64,000 nucleotides of DNA from Maribellus luteus (GTDB taxonomy: Bacteria > Bacteroidota > Bacteroidia > Bacteroidales > Prolixibacteraceae): contig NZ_QWGR01000001.1 of assembly GCF_003576475.1 (NCBI RefSeq), forward strand, positions 434,001 to 498,000. The letters run 5' to 3'. Position numbers and translations under genes: made by a program. Below are positions 1-9,346 of the stretch, one piece after another; position 1 is the stretch's first letter, and every line of letters starts with the position of its first letter. The notes beneath the pieces were generated by a model that did no database searches, was not told the DNA's origin, and was given only the letters and a program-made list of their open reading frames with translations.

Positions 1-2
1 CG

Positions 3-302
3 ACACTAAAGGAGATGGTGGACCATATTTACGGCCGGATAAACCTACTGAGTAAAATGCCGCGTCCGAACATGTTTATCAAGGAGCTAAGCATGTACCT
101 CGATATTTTTAAGGAAAGAGTGGAAGCCTTTCTTCAGAATGCGGAAGATGTAAAGGAGAAGCGGAACCTGGAGAAATTCAGAAAAAACCTGCTGGACGGA
201 ATCGAGTATTACAAAACTCTTTTTGGCGAGAAGAAAAGGGAAGTGGTACAGGAGCTGGAACTGTTGTTAAAGAAATACCCGGCGCTGAATGCGGATTTGT
301 AA
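3..302 (+). CDS. C-terminal part of an unidentified protein (cut by window edge)
   Basis: The reading frame is open from the first bases of the window, so the gene starts upstream and only about 99 C-terminal codons are visible; the ATG at 15 is probably internal. The visible part is mainly charged and predicted helical (many Lys, Glu, Leu), ends in AALNADL-like hydrophobic/acidic residues and carries no motif I recognise. A strong terminator follows 23 bases after the stop. Family unknown. Confidence 0.55.
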   Translation, partial: TLKEMVDHIYGRINLLSKMPRPNMFIKELSMYLDIFKERVEAFLQNAEDVKEKRNLEKFRKNLLDGIEYYKTLFGEKKREVVQELELLLKKYPALNADL

Positions 303-324
303 GTCAAAAAAAAAGACGATAAGG

Positions 325-359
325 AAAACGGAATTTACGAAAGTGAGTTCCGTTTTTTT
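325..359 (+). terminator. Rho-independent terminator
   Basis: Bases 325-333 (AAAACGGAA) pair perfectly with 348-356 (TTCCGTTTT), followed by a T run to 359. It closes the transcript of the partial gene ending at 302. Confidence 0.85.
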
Positions 360-522
360 GTGATGGGTGCTTTGTAAGTCAGACCTTCAACTTCTGCAAT
401 ATTTCCTATATTCGAAGAATGGTTGATTGGCGGAATTCAAAAACATAGGCCAGCAAACTTCCTCAAAGGTCTAAGGCCTTCAAGCTACCGGCTCTTGCAG
501 GGGTTTTATTAAACGTAGAAAT

Positions 523-1503
523 ATGATGAACAGAAACGTTTTGGGGATCGACATCGGGGGAACTAAAACGGCCCTTGTATATGCCCGGGAAGTACCCGGA
601 GGGATCGAGATCGTAGATAAAACGATGTTTGCCACAAGCGATGTGGAGACCACGCTCACTAAGCTATTCGAACATGTGGCGCAAACGATGCAGAAGTACG
701 GTTTAAACCCGCAAAATACGAGTGCCATAGGGATCAGCTGCGGAGGACCGCTGAACAGCGAAAAGGGAGTGATTATGTCGCCTCCCAATTTGCCGGGATG
801 GGATAACATTCAGATTGTGCAGAGGATTTCCGAGCGGTTTCAGGTTCCCTGTGCGCTTCAGAACGATGCCAATGCCTGTGCCCTGGCCGAATGGAAATTT
901 GGCGCCGGAAGAGGAACCCGAAACATGGTTTTCCTGACCTTTGGAACCGGTCTGGGGGCGGGTATCATCCTTAACGGGCGGTTGTACAGCGGCACCAACG
1001 ACAATGCCGGTGAAGTGGGCCACATCAGGCTCGCTGAATTTGGCCCGGTGGGATACGGAAAAGCGGGGTCGTTTGAAGGTTTTGCCAGCGGAGGGGGGAT
1101 TGCCCAGCTGGCAAAAATGGCGCTGATGGAAAAGTACCAGATGGGCGAGACGGTAGCCTGGTGTGCGCGGGAAAACATCGATGATGTTTCGGCTAAGATG
1201 GTGGCCGAACATGCTCAGGCCGGAGATGCACTGGCGCTGGAAATCATCCGGACTTCAGCCCGCTACCTGGGATTGGGCTTATCGGTTTTGATTGATATTC
1301 TGAACCCCGAGTGCATTGTATTGGGAAGTATTTATGCGCGTAACGAAAACCTTTTTTATCCCTGGGTTGAAAAAACACTGGAAAAAGAAGCCTTGAGTGT
1401 GGCCCGCCAGGTATGCCGGATCAAACCGGCCGAGCTGGGCGAAAGCATTGGCGATTATGCCGCCGTGTCGATCGCGTTCAACTTAATCAACGAAACGCAT
1501 TAA
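523..1503 (+). CDS. ROK-family sugar kinase
   Basis: ATP-dependent sugar kinase of the ROK family (glucokinase/N-acetylhexosamine kinase group), cytosolic, 326 residues, a normal family length. Visible motifs: DIGGTK at residues 10-15 (phosphate 1), NDANA with the presumed catalytic Asp near 115, GTGLGAG at 141-147 (phosphate 2), EVGH at 164-167. The Cys-rich zinc site that normally follows EVGH in ROK proteins (CGCGxxGC) is absent: residues 174-190 contain no Cys. The second ATG at 526 is an equally possible start. The stop is followed after 3 bases by gmhA, so the two are co-transcribed, suggesting the kinase acts on a sugar related to the GmhA substrate. Substrate cannot be read from sequence. 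Confidence 0.85.
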   Translation: MMNRNVLGIDIGGTKTALVYAREVPGGIEIVDKTMFATSDVETTLTKLFEHVAQTMQKYGLNPQNTSAIGISCGGPLNSEKGVIMSPPNLPGWDNIQIVQRISERFQVPCALQNDANACALAEWKFGAGRGTRNMVFLTFGTGLGAGIILNGRLYSGTNDNAGEVGHIRLAEFGPVGYGKAGSFEGFASGGGIAQLAKMALMEKYQMGETVAWCARENIDDVSAKMVAEHAQAGDALALEIIRTSARYLGLGLSVLIDILNPECIVLGSIYARNENLFYPWVEKTLEKEALSVARQVCRIKPAELGESIGDYAAVSIAFNLINETH

Positions 1504-1506
1504 GAG

Positions 1507-2085
1507 ATGAAGAAAATGATTCAGGACAGTCTGGGCGAATCGCTGGACAAGCTGCAGCAATTCATGAGCAATGCTGCCAACATAGAAGCCATCGAACAAA
1601 CGGCGCTGGCAATGGCCGGGGCTTTAAAGGCCGGGAATAAAATAATCAGTTGCGGAAATGGCGGTTCGTTGTGCGACGCAAGCCACTTTGCCGAAGAATT
1701 AACCGGAAGGTACCGGACCAACCGGGAGCCCTTGCCGGCAGTCGCGATCAACGATCCGGCCTACATTACCTGTGTGGGAAATGACTTTTCGTTTGAGGAG
1801 GTTTTCAGCCGGTATGTGGAGGCATTCGGGCAAAAAGGAGACGTACTTCTTGCCATCAGCACAAGTGGTAACTCCACCAATGTGGTGAATGCTGCATTGG
1901 CTGCAAAAAACAAGGGAATGTCGGTAGTGGCGCTCACCGGCGACAGCGATAACCTGCTGCGCAAGCATTCTGATATCGCCGTTTGTGCACCGGTTTCCGG
2001 GTTTTCAGACCGCATGCAGGAAATTCATATAAAAGTGATTCATGTGCTGATACAGTTGATTGAAAAACAGCTGTACGGTTTGTGA
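1507..2085 (+). CDS. gmhA: D-sedoheptulose-7-phosphate isomerase
   Basis: SIS-domain isomerase converting sedoheptulose 7-phosphate to D-glycero-manno-heptose 7-phosphate, the first step of ADP-heptose synthesis for LPS core or surface glycans. At 192 residues it matches E. coli GmhA in length and is alignable along its full length from memory: CGNGGS near residue 49-54, FAEELTGRYR at 61-70 containing the catalytic Glu, STSGNS for phosphate binding, and the terminal EIHIKVIHVLIQLIEK helix with the catalytic His. It starts 3 bases after the ROK kinase stop. No hldE, gmhB or GHMP heptokinase is seen nearby, which leaves the ROK kinase as the only local kinase. Confidence 0.93.
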   Translation: MKKMIQDSLGESLDKLQQFMSNAANIEAIEQTALAMAGALKAGNKIISCGNGGSLCDASHFAEELTGRYRTNREPLPAVAINDPAYITCVGNDFSFEEVFSRYVEAFGQKGDVLLAISTSGNSTNVVNAALAAKNKGMSVVALTGDSDNLLRKHSDIAVCAPVSGFSDRMQEIHIKVIHVLIQLIEKQLYGL

Positions 2086-2180
2086 TTTTGAATAATCCGA
2101 AACTACCTGGCTTGGAATATGAAGTAAGCGGGTAGTGAAAAAATACCCATCCGCTAAAGCATGTGGGGCAGGCTCCTGGT

Positions 2181-2753
2181 TTACTTTCCTTTTCGCCAGC
2201 GCAACTTGGTTTTTACCATCGGGAAAACGCCTTCGTTCACAAACTTGATGTCTTCGATCGAGTAAAAAGCTTTGGGATTGGTGGCTTTGATAATGTTTTC
2301 CACCTTTTTTATCTCAGCCCGTTTGATAATGCTGTGGATGATACTGACTTTCTCACTGGCTCCCTGCGCATTGTGAAAAGTAACCCCGTAACCGGCCGTT
2401 TTCAGGTTTTCAATCAGTTTGGTGGCTTCTTTGCGTGTAATGATCTGGATTTTTACAATTCCCACTGCGAGTCTTTCCTCCAGGTTAAGCCCCACGTAAT
2501 TTCCGGCAGCGAACCCCAGCGCGTAGGCAACGTAACACATCCAGTTGTCGAGGTTCTCAAATATTTTTGAAATGGCAATCAGCCAAATCAGTATCTCGAA
2601 AAAACCAAGAATGGGTGCCCAGAATTTATGCCCCTTCGAAACCATTACAATGCGAACGGTTCCAATGGTCACGTCCATGATCCGGGAGAAAAAAATCAAG
2701 CCCGGCAGAAGGACATAGGTGAAAAGCGAACTATCGTAAAAACTCGTTTCCAT
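2181..2753 (-). CDS. UPF0316 (DUF5698/DUF2179) membrane protein
   Basis: A 190-residue protein with three hydrophobic segments in the first ~100 residues (about 12-30, 45-65, 70-90), followed by a soluble domain of about 85 residues. The N-terminal SRIMDVTIGTVRIVMVSKG stretch is typical of the UPF0316 family (B. subtilis YebE type); the C-terminal part fits DUF2179, a small alpha/beta domain of unknown ligand. It lies downstream of prfC on the same strand with a 175-bp gap, so it may have its own promoter. Function not established. Confidence 0.85.
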   Translation of the reverse strand: METSFYDSSLFTYVLLPGLIFFSRIMDVTIGTVRIVMVSKGHKFWAPILGFFEILIWLIAISKIFENLDNWMCYVAYALGFAAGNYVGLNLEERLAVGIVKIQIITRKEATKLIENLKTAGYGVTFHNAQGASEKVSIIHSIIKRAEIKKVENIIKATNPKAFYSIEDIKFVNEGVFPMVKTKLRWRKGK

Positions 2754-2927
2754 AGAGTAAAAATAATAAAACTAATGTCAATCAAAATCAATACAACACG
2801 AATTCTTTTGAAGCGGTATTTTGCCCACAGTAAACAGACTCTGAGGCAACTAGTGACTAACTAACTGTCGAAAAATATTACATTCAGAAATGTAGGTTGC
2901 ACCGCATTTTCTATTCCCCCGGAAATA

Positions 2928-4502
2928 TCAGAATTCCGAAGTGAAATGGAAGCGAATGCTTTTAAACTCGTCCTGTGCCATTTGCAGTATAAACGACGAA
3001 TCGGCCATAAATACATCGCGGCCCAGTTTGTCTTTGGCCATTTTCTGGTATTTTCTTTTTTTGAATTCGGTCAGCACTTTTGGGTCGTCGCTTTCAATCC
3101 AGCAGGCCTTGTACATCTGCAAAGGTTCAAAGCGGCACTTGGCATTGTATTCGTGCTCCAGCCTGTACTGAATAACTTCAAACTGCAATTGTCCCACGGT
3201 ACCAATGATTTTCCGGCCGTTAAACGTGCTGGTGAAAAGCTGGGCCACCCCTTCGTCCATCAACTGGTCAACACCTTTGGCCAGCTGTTTCGATTTCATC
3301 GGGTCGGCATTTTCCACAAAACGGAACAATTCGGGCGAGAAGCTAGGCAGACCTTTGAAGTGGATTTCTTCTCCCTCGGTCAGCGTGTCGCCAATAATGA
3401 GGTTTCCGGTATCCGGCACCCCAATGATATCACCCGGAAAAGCTTCGTCGATGACTTCTTTCTGCGAAGCCATAAAAGCAGTGGGGCTGGAAATACGAAA
3501 GGTTTTCCCGAGCCGGATGTTTTTATACACTTTGTTTCGCTCAAAACGCCCGGAGCATATTTTCACAAAGGCAATACGGCTGCGGTGGTTCGGATCGATG
3601 TTGGCGTGTATCTTAAAAACAAAGCCGCTGAAAGCTTCTTCTTTTGGATCGATCACTCGTTCTTCGGTTGTGCTTGGCTGCGGAATTGGTGCAATTTGCA
3701 CAAAACTGTCGAGCAGTTCCTGTACGCCAAAGTTGTAAAGGGCACTTCCAAAAAATACCGGGGCAAGGTTACCGGAAAGGTATTCGTCCTGCTCAAATTC
3801 AGGGTAAATTCCTTCCACCAGTTCCAGCTCTTCCCGCAGAACTTCGGCATCGCTGCCAATGTGGTCTTCCAGTCGCGGGTCGGAAAGATCTTCAAATTTG
3901 ATCCGTTCCTGAATTTCCTGGATATCAGGCGTGAATAATTTCAGGCTGCGGTTAAAAATATTGTAAACGCCTTTAAAATCGGGGCCGTTGTTGATGGGCC
4001 AGCTCAAAGGACGTACTTTTATTTTAAGTTGGTTCTCCACTTCGTCCATCAGGGTGAAGGGGTCTTGTGCCGGGCGGTCCATTTTGTTGACAAAAACAAT
4101 CACAGGTGTTTTGCGCATCCGGCAAACGTTCATCAGTTTTTCGGTTTGCGGCTCCACACCTTTGGCGGCGTCGATCACAATAATTACACTGTCTACTGCG
4201 GTAAGTGTGCGGAAGGTGTCTTCCTGAAAGTCCTGGTGACCGGGGGTATCAAGAATGTTGACTTTGTAGCCGCTGTATTCAAAACCCATTACCGAAGTGG
4301 CCACCGAAATACCACGCTGGCGTTCGATTTCCATAAAGTCGGAAGTGGCACCTTTTTTAATTTTGTTGTTTTTAACGGCACCGGCCACCCGAATAGCTCC
4401 TCCGAATAAAAGCAGCTTTTCGGTAAGCGTAGTTTTACCGGCATCGGGATGGCTCACAATTCCAAAGGTACGTCGGCGTTTTATTTCTTCCAGAAATGTC
4501 AT
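2928..4502 (-). CDS. prfC: Peptide chain release factor 3
   Basis: Translational GTPase that recycles RF1/RF2 from the ribosome after termination. 524 residues, the usual length. G1 SHPDAGKT at residues 17-24, switch region RQRGISV near 61-67, G3 DTPGH at 85-89, G4 NKMD at 139-142, then the beta-barrel domain II and an RF3-type C-terminal domain ([19 protein letters not shown]). Start ATG is at the expected distance before the G domain. Monocistronic in appearance: 280 bases of low-complexity non-coding DNA precede the upstream MFS gene. Confidence 0.96.
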   Translation of the reverse strand: MTFLEEIKRRRTFGIVSHPDAGKTTLTEKLLLFGGAIRVAGAVKNNKIKKGATSDFMEIERQRGISVATSVMGFEYSGYKVNILDTPGHQDFQEDTFRTLTAVDSVIIVIDAAKGVEPQTEKLMNVCRMRKTPVIVFVNKMDRPAQDPFTLMDEVENQLKIKVRPLSWPINNGPDFKGVYNIFNRSLKLFTPDIQEIQERIKFEDLSDPRLEDHIGSDAEVLREELELVEGIYPEFEQDEYLSGNLAPVFFGSALYNFGVQELLDSFVQIAPIPQPSTTEERVIDPKEEAFSGFVFKIHANIDPNHRSRIAFVKICSGRFERNKVYKNIRLGKTFRISSPTAFMASQKEVIDEAFPGDIIGVPDTGNLIIGDTLTEGEEIHFKGLPSFSPELFRFVENADPMKSKQLAKGVDQLMDEGVAQLFTSTFNGRKIIGTVGQLQFEVIQYRLEHEYNAKCRFEPLQMYKACWIESDDPKVLTEFKKRKYQKMAKDKLGRDVFMADSSFILQMAQDEFKSIRFHFTSEF

Positions 4503-4639
4503 TATCAGCGTGTTTAAAAATAGGGCGCAAAATTAGTAAAGAAGTTGGAAGTTTTTGTTTTTATGCGCAAGGTTTATTGGTCAAAGTTAAAGTATTCAGT
4601 TTCAGTTAACAGAATTGGAGAGTCGTAGTCTCAGTAATC

Positions 4640-4780
4640 AGTCTCAGGAATAAATGCTTAAATGCTTGAATGCTTTAATGTGAGAATAAGTTTCGAGCTG
4701 CTATTCATTGGTAATTGAACATTGAAAATTCTGACTTCAATCCTTCAATCCCTCAATCCTTCAGTCCCTCAGTCCTTTAT
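4640..4780. repeat. Low-complexity intergenic repeat tracts
   Basis: Between prfC and the MFS gene there are two degenerate short-period tracts: three AATGCTT-like units at about 4652-4678, and an 8-bp-period run (TTCAATCC / CTCAATCC / TTCAGTCC) at about 4738-4778. The same two kinds of unit recur together at 24960-25038. The remainder of 4503-4781 holds nothing recognisable. Confidence 0.7.
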
Positions 4781-4781
4781 T

Positions 4782-5975
4782 TTACTCCTGTTGCAGCGCT
4801 TTTACCTTTGCTACCATCAGGGTGATTCCGATGCCAAAAATGCCAATTACGGCGTAGGAGTACCGTAGGCCAAATGCTTCGGCAATAAAACCGATCAGCG
4901 GCGGGCCCATCAAAAAGCCCAGAAAACTAACGCTTGAAACAGTGGCAAGGGCAATTCCCGGAGGGATTTTTTCATGTTTTCCGGCAGTGCTGTAAACCGT
5001 TGGAACAATGCTCGAAACACCCAGGCCAACCAGCATAAAAGCAAGGGTGCTGGGAACCAGGTACGGGAAAATGACAGAGGTGAAAAGTCCGGTGGAGATC
5101 ATTACCCCGCAAATTTGCATCAGGCGTTTTCTTCCTATTTTCGAAATCAGGTAATCGGCTAAAAACCGTCCGGTAGCCATCATAATCATAAAAGAGGTGT
5201 AGCCCAGTATCACCAGCGATTCGGGTGCCTTTACCACATCTTTGAAATATACCCCGCTCCAGTCGAACATAGCGCCTTCGCTGGCCATGCTAAAAAAGCC
5301 GATGATTCCGAGCTGGAGCAAAACACCGTCGGGTTTCATAAAAAACTTTCGCCGGGGTTCATGTTTTTGGGGATCGGCATCCACCCTTACCAGGTAGGGG
5401 TAATTGATGCGGACAATCACCCACACGATAAAAATGATGGTGATGAAGTGCCACATGGGCTGAACTTTCAGGTTGATCATCAGTAAGCCGATCAGTGCTC
5501 CGGTAAAGCCAGCAAGACTCCAGCCTCCGTGGAACGACGCCATAATGGGGCGGCCGTAAAGACGCTCGGCAGCCACTCCCTGGGTGTTGACCGAAATGTT
5601 GCACATGTTTCCGGTAAGTCCAAAGAGAAAAAGAACGACCGCCAGTTGCCAGCCGGCCTGCACGAGCCCAATGCCGGTTAGCGCGAGCGTGTAGAGAGGT
5701 AAACCCACTTTTAGGACGTTGTGGCTGCCAAAACGGGTAACCAGTTTTCCCGAGAAAGGCATCATCAGAAACTGCCCGACCGGCAGAGCAAAGAGGATGC
5801 TACCAAAAGCTCCGTCGCTCAGGTGAAGGCTTGTTTTGATATCAGGGATCCGGCTTGCCCACGATGCAAAGGCCAAGCCCATACTGAAATAAACCAGTGC
5901 AACAGCAAGGCGGGTTCTTCGCTTTCCGGAGGTAATGCCCTCTTCTATTATGCTTTCGAGTGTGATTCCTGACAT
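4782..5975 (-). CDS. MFS transporter (YbjJ-like)
   Basis: Inner-membrane secondary transporter of the major facilitator superfamily, 397 residues with about 12 hydrophobic segments. The N-terminal region (FASWASRIPDIK about residues 36-47, then DGAFG) resembles the YbjJ/fucose-permease-like group, and RFGSHNVLK lies in the loop 2-3 position of the MFS signature. A cytoplasmic loop of about 20 charged residues separates the two halves. Substrate unknown. It is a lone gene with non-coding DNA on both sides. Confidence 0.88.
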   Translation of the reverse strand: MSGITLESIIEEGITSGKRRTRLAVALVYFSMGLAFASWASRIPDIKTSLHLSDGAFGSILFALPVGQFLMMPFSGKLVTRFGSHNVLKVGLPLYTLALTGIGLVQAGWQLAVVLFLFGLTGNMCNISVNTQGVAAERLYGRPIMASFHGGWSLAGFTGALIGLLMINLKVQPMWHFITIIFIVWVIVRINYPYLVRVDADPQKHEPRRKFFMKPDGVLLQLGIIGFFSMASEGAMFDWSGVYFKDVVKAPESLVILGYTSFMIMMATGRFLADYLISKIGRKRLMQICGVMISTGLFTSVIFPYLVPSTLAFMLVGLGVSSIVPTVYSTAGKHEKIPPGIALATVSSVSFLGFLMGPPLIGFIAEAFGLRYSYAVIGIFGIGITLMVAKVKALQQE

Positions 5976-6604
5976 TGGCTATTTATCAATTTGCGGGCAA
6001 AATTAGGAAAAGCCACCGGCACAGGCCTGATTTTGATAAAATTAGCCTCGAATGTTAAAAAATCAGTATCTGCTTGTCTTTTTTTGTTCTGCTGTTTTTC
6101 TGTATTGCGGTGTTGCTGTTTATGGGAAAGATTTGCCCCATGTTTATCTCCAGCAATTTATATCAACGAAGAAACCCATGTATTATGAATATGGTCAGAG
6201 AAGCTCTGCATTCTGCTTTCATTATAACCTCAATTCTCTAACTGCTTTTTTTCAAGCTGATTGCGCTGATTAGCGCAAATTTTATTTCACCCATTTGGGT
6301 GAAATCATTTTCTGTGTATATCTGCATTATCTGTGTGCCGTTAAATTCCGCTTGCGGAACTAAGGTATAAGTCAAATCAATGTGAGAATGAATAATAATT
6401 GTGTTTTGTGTGGAAAATAAAGTCCTTTGGGCGTGGTTGTTTACTCCTGAGATCATAGTTTGCAATCCCATTCGAATATTTAGTTTGCCGAGGAGGAAGG
6501 ATTCAGGGCGTGAAGGACAGAGGGACTGATTTTGAGTATCCAATGCTCAATTATCAATGGCTCGCAGCTCATAGCTTATTCTCGCATTTTTTATCCCAAA
6601 CGCT
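5976..6604. other. 629-bp intergenic region with dispersed repeat copy
   Basis: No convincing intact gene. A 73-codon reading frame at 6052-6273 begins with a credible signal-peptide-like stretch (MLKNQYLLVFFCSAVFLYCG) but stops inside the repeat and may be a gene remnant. From about 6247 to 6445 lies an uninterrupted copy of the dispersed repeat that is split by an IS200-type element at 21.8-22.4 kb. The short TTTCACCC ATTT GGGTGAAA palindrome at 6290-6310 is part of it. Confidence 0.6.
6247..6445 (+). repeat. Dispersed intergenic repeat R1, uninterrupted copy
   Basis: Shares with 21783-21813 plus 22377-22487 the ordered blocks GCTGATTGCGCTGATTA, CGCAAATTTTATT, GGGTGA(AA)TCATTTTCTG, TATCTGTRTGCCG, AATTCCG and GCGTGGTTGTTTA. 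This copy has about 70 extra bases before the last block. No coding capacity; typical dispersed intergenic repeat. Confidence 0.75.
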
Positions 6605-7708
6605 TTAGTTCTTGACCGATTGAAGTGCCTTCGAGATGTGTTTCCAGTAAGCTTTGTGAAAGCGGACACCTTCTTTTCCGATAATCTCGTGGTACGTTTT
6701 TGGTTCATCGTCGGGAGCGAATTTCAGGGCGGCCATGTTTTCGTACAAGGATGCAACTTCGGGGTGAAACTGAACGGCAAAAACATTGGGGTAAACGCGG
6801 TGGGCGAGGGCTTCCACCACTTTCCCGTCGTGTGAAAGCGCTGTTACTTCGAGGTTTTTCCCAATTTTCTCTGCTGCCTGGTGATGGGCACTCAGAATTT
6901 TGGGTGTTCTGTTCTTTTTTACTTTCACCGTTTTCCCAAAGAAACTATTCCCGGTAAACTGGATGGGATGCAGGTTAATGCCCATCAAAAGGGTATCTTC
7001 CGCCAGTTCCTGCCAGTAATTCCGGTGCAGGTCTTCGCGATCGGTTTTTACAGTTTGTTCGGCATTGCCGGCTCCATAAACTTCTTCCGGAATGTCTTGT
7101 ACCAGTGTCCCGCCTGTTGCCACATTCATGGTTTGCATGCCCAGACAGAAACCGGTGACCAGGTAATCGGGTCGGGCGGCGAGGAAAGGTGTAAAGGTTT
7201 CGTCCTGGAAACCGCCAAGCAGGTGGAACAGAAAACTGGCTTCGAAAAAGTGTCTTTCGGGATCGGTAACCACCGAGAGCGTATTTTCCTCCCCGTAAAC
7301 GGCTGGCGGAATATCGGGGCCTCCAAAAAAGATGACGCCTGCCGAGTTGTCAAATGCTTTTTTTAGTTGCCGGCTAATCCCGTTTTCCTGAAACAGGTTG
7401 TTTACATTCAAATTCCCCGAGATGGCCTGCAGGTGAAACTTGTCCAGCTTTTTATCTTCAATGTATTGCTGCGTTTTGGCAAAATCGTACTTCTGATCTT
7501 CAAAATAAACACCCACAAATTCCACTTCATCCTCCACTTTAAAAACTTTGTTTTCAGTAAGGTAGAGAATGGTCTGAATCCGGGAAACGGTCGGGTCGCA
7601 AAGGAGCACATAGCACTTGTCTTGATCAACGTTCCGATCGAAAAAATCCTGGGAGTAAGAGCTAAGTGCTGTAAATACGAACAGTAGCAGAAAGAGTGTT
7701 TTTTGCAT
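6605..7708 (-). CDS. Secreted class I glutamine amidotransferase-like (C26) hydrolase
   Basis: 367 residues with a cleavable signal peptide (about 1-20, ending SYSQ), so periplasmic or exported. The fold is class I glutamine amidotransferase / peptidase C26: FFGGPDIPP near 128-136, nucleophile elbow GFCLGMQTMN (Cys near 190), and FAVQFHPEV near 320 providing His and Glu. These are the same motifs as in gamma-glutamyl hydrolases such as PuuD. The N-terminal ~120 residues are an extra region before the catalytic domain. Probably hydrolyses gamma-glutamyl bonds; the substrate is unknown. Divergently transcribed from the prohibitin gene. Confidence 0.8.
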   Translation of the reverse strand: MQKTLFLLLFVFTALSSYSQDFFDRNVDQDKCYVLLCDPTVSRIQTILYLTENKVFKVEDEVEFVGVYFEDQKYDFAKTQQYIEDKKLDKFHLQAISGNLNVNNLFQENGISRQLKKAFDNSAGVIFFGGPDIPPAVYGEENTLSVVTDPERHFFEASFLFHLLGGFQDETFTPFLAARPDYLVTGFCLGMQTMNVATGGTLVQDIPEEVYGAGNAEQTVKTDREDLHRNYWQELAEDTLLMGINLHPIQFTGNSFFGKTVKVKKNRTPKILSAHHQAAEKIGKNLEVTALSHDGKVVEALAHRVYPNVFAVQFHPEVASLYENMAALKFAPDDEPKTYHEIIGKEGVRFHKAYWKHISKALQSVKN

Positions 7709-7816
7709 GTCGAATTGTTTTGGATCCTTTCAAATATACTACAATACCGGGATTTTAAGCGTATCCGATTCCTTTAAATAAAGCATAATGAATGGTAGGT
7801 ATGAAGCTAAAACTTG

Positions 7817-7824
7817 TACATTTG
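7817..7824 (+). promoter_or_regulatory. Probable -7 box of the prohibitin gene
   Basis: TACATTTG fits the Bacteroidota -7 consensus TAnnTTTG and lies 25 bases before the ATG at 7849. I see no TTTG at the ideal -33 distance, so support rests on the -7 box and position. Confidence 0.45.
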
Positions 7825-7848
7825 TGAAGTAACCTTAAATAGTAAAGA

Positions 7849-8667
7849 ATGAAATTTAATTTTAAATCGTCTTATGTAGTTATTGCTGTTATTGGTTTGA
7901 TTGTGATCCTGCTTTTTGGAGGCCGGATGTTTATGATCATTGAGCCTGGTGAACGGGGAGTCATATTCCGTCCTTACACAAGCGGTCTCGATAAAGACAA
8001 TATTTATACCGAAGGTTTTCATGTAATTGCTCCATGGAACGACATGAAAGTGTACAACGTACGTGAGCAGCAACGCGAAGAAACCATGGATGTTCTGGAC
8101 AAAAACGGGCTTTCCATCAATACCGATGTAACGGTTCGTTTTAATCCTCATTATACTCAAATCGGTCATTTGCACGAAAAATTTGGTGTAAATTTCGTGA
8201 ATGTACTGGTAATTCCTGAAGTTCGTTCGTCGGTTCGGCAGGTAGCAGGACGCTATACTGCAGAAGAGATTTACTCGACCAAAAGAGCCGAGGTTGAACA
8301 GGCTATTATCTCGGAAACCCGCGAAACGCTGGGCGAGAATTTTATTGATATGAAGGCTTTGCTGATCCGTTCGATCAATCTGCCGGCCCAGATCAAGGGA
8401 GCTATTGAAGCCAAACTTCAGCAGGAACAGGAGTCGCTGGCGTATGAATATAAATTGACTAAGGAAACAGCAGAAGCAGAACGCCGCCGGATTGAAGCGG
8501 AAGGGATTGCCAACTACAACCGGATTATTAACGAGAGTTTGACTGATAAGATTCTGAAACAGCGTGGAATAGAAGCTACGCAGGATTTGGCCGAATCGCC
8601 TAACGCGAAGGTAGTGGTGATTGGCAGCGGAAAAGACGGTCTGCCACTGATACTGGGAGGAAATTAA
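7849..8667 (+). CDS. Prohibitin / SPFH (band 7) membrane protein
   Basis: 272 residues: short cytoplasmic N-terminus, one membrane anchor at about 9-31, then the SPFH domain (EPGERGVIFRP to about residue 200) and a charged coiled-coil tail (KETAEAERRRIEAEG). This order is that of prohibitins, which form ring oligomers in the inner membrane and modulate proteases or membrane domains. C-terminal VVVIGSGKDGLPLIL is typical of bacterial prohibitins. Single gene closed by a terminator right after the stop. Confidence 0.92.
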   Translation: MKFNFKSSYVVIAVIGLIVILLFGGRMFMIIEPGERGVIFRPYTSGLDKDNIYTEGFHVIAPWNDMKVYNVREQQREETMDVLDKNGLSINTDVTVRFNPHYTQIGHLHEKFGVNFVNVLVIPEVRSSVRQVAGRYTAEEIYSTKRAEVEQAIISETRETLGENFIDMKALLIRSINLPAQIKGAIEAKLQQEQESLAYEYKLTKETAEAERRRIEAEGIANYNRIINESLTDKILKQRGIEATQDLAESPNAKVVVIGSGKDGLPLILGGN

Positions 8668-8684
8668 CAAGTAAGATAAAAGAC

Positions 8685-8710
8685 AGGCTGATGAAAATCA
8701 GCCTTTTTTT
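8685..8710 (+). terminator. Rho-independent terminator
   Basis: AGGCTGAT (8685-8692), GAAA loop, ATCAGCCT (8697-8704), then seven T. Ends the prohibitin transcript. Confidence 0.9.
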
Positions 8711-8804
8711 GTGGCCCCCAAAAGCAGGTGTCTTACTCAAAAAAAAGAATCAGGATACCATACGAGAGTGACGAAAGAAAGCAAAAGATAAACAACGAAG
8801 TTTT

Positions 8805-9299
8805 ATGAAAAAAATCAGAAATCCCTGGAAAGACCCGCAAAACGATGGAGTGTACAATTGCTTTGCCTGTTCGCCCTACAACAGTGCCGGCCTGCAACTC
8901 GAGTTTTGGGAAGATGGCGATGAAATTGTAAGCAAATGGAATCCGGAAAAGGCATACGAGGGCTGGGTAGGCGTATTGCACGGAGGAATCCAGGCTACCT
9001 TACTGGACGAGATCGGCGGTTGGGTAGTTATGTTGAAGCTAAAAACTACCGGGGTAACCAGCGACATGTTTGTTCAATACCTGAAGCCTGTAACCATGGG
9101 AAACAGTGAGATTACCATTCGCGGAAAGCTTGTGTCGCACGAGGGCAGAACGGCAAAAATCGATGCCTCCCTCCTGAACGAGGCAGGAGAAGAATGTGCA
9201 AAAGCTACGCTCTCGTATTTTGTTTTCCCGGAACGTATAGCCAAAGCACGGTACAACTACCCCGGGATTGAGGCATTTCACGAAGAGGTAAATTCCTGA
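8805..9299 (+). CDS. PaaI-type hotdog-fold thioesterase
   Basis: 164 residues, one hotdog domain with the PaaI/4HBT signature LHGGIQATLLDEIGG (about residues 58-72). Such enzymes hydrolyse acyl-CoA thioesters as homotetramers in the cytosol. The N-terminal NCFACSPYNSAGL (about 19-31) is the CxxC-like segment common in this subgroup. Specific acyl substrate cannot be predicted. No operon partner. Confidence 0.87.
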   Translation: MKKIRNPWKDPQNDGVYNCFACSPYNSAGLQLEFWEDGDEIVSKWNPEKAYEGWVGVLHGGIQATLLDEIGGWVVMLKLKTTGVTSDMFVQYLKPVTMGNSEITIRGKLVSHEGRTAKIDASLLNEAGEECAKATLSYFVFPERIAKARYNYPGIEAFHEEVNS

Positions 9300-9346
9300 T
9301 GTCAACACAAGCAGGAAGCTCTCAAAATAAAAAGTAGGATATTAAT

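Noticed and set aside
2946-3938. 330-codon ORF antisense to prfC
   Set aside because: Shadow of a confidently identified gene.
6238-6543. 101-codon minus-strand ORF
   Set aside because: Coincides with repeat R1 and has no coding character.
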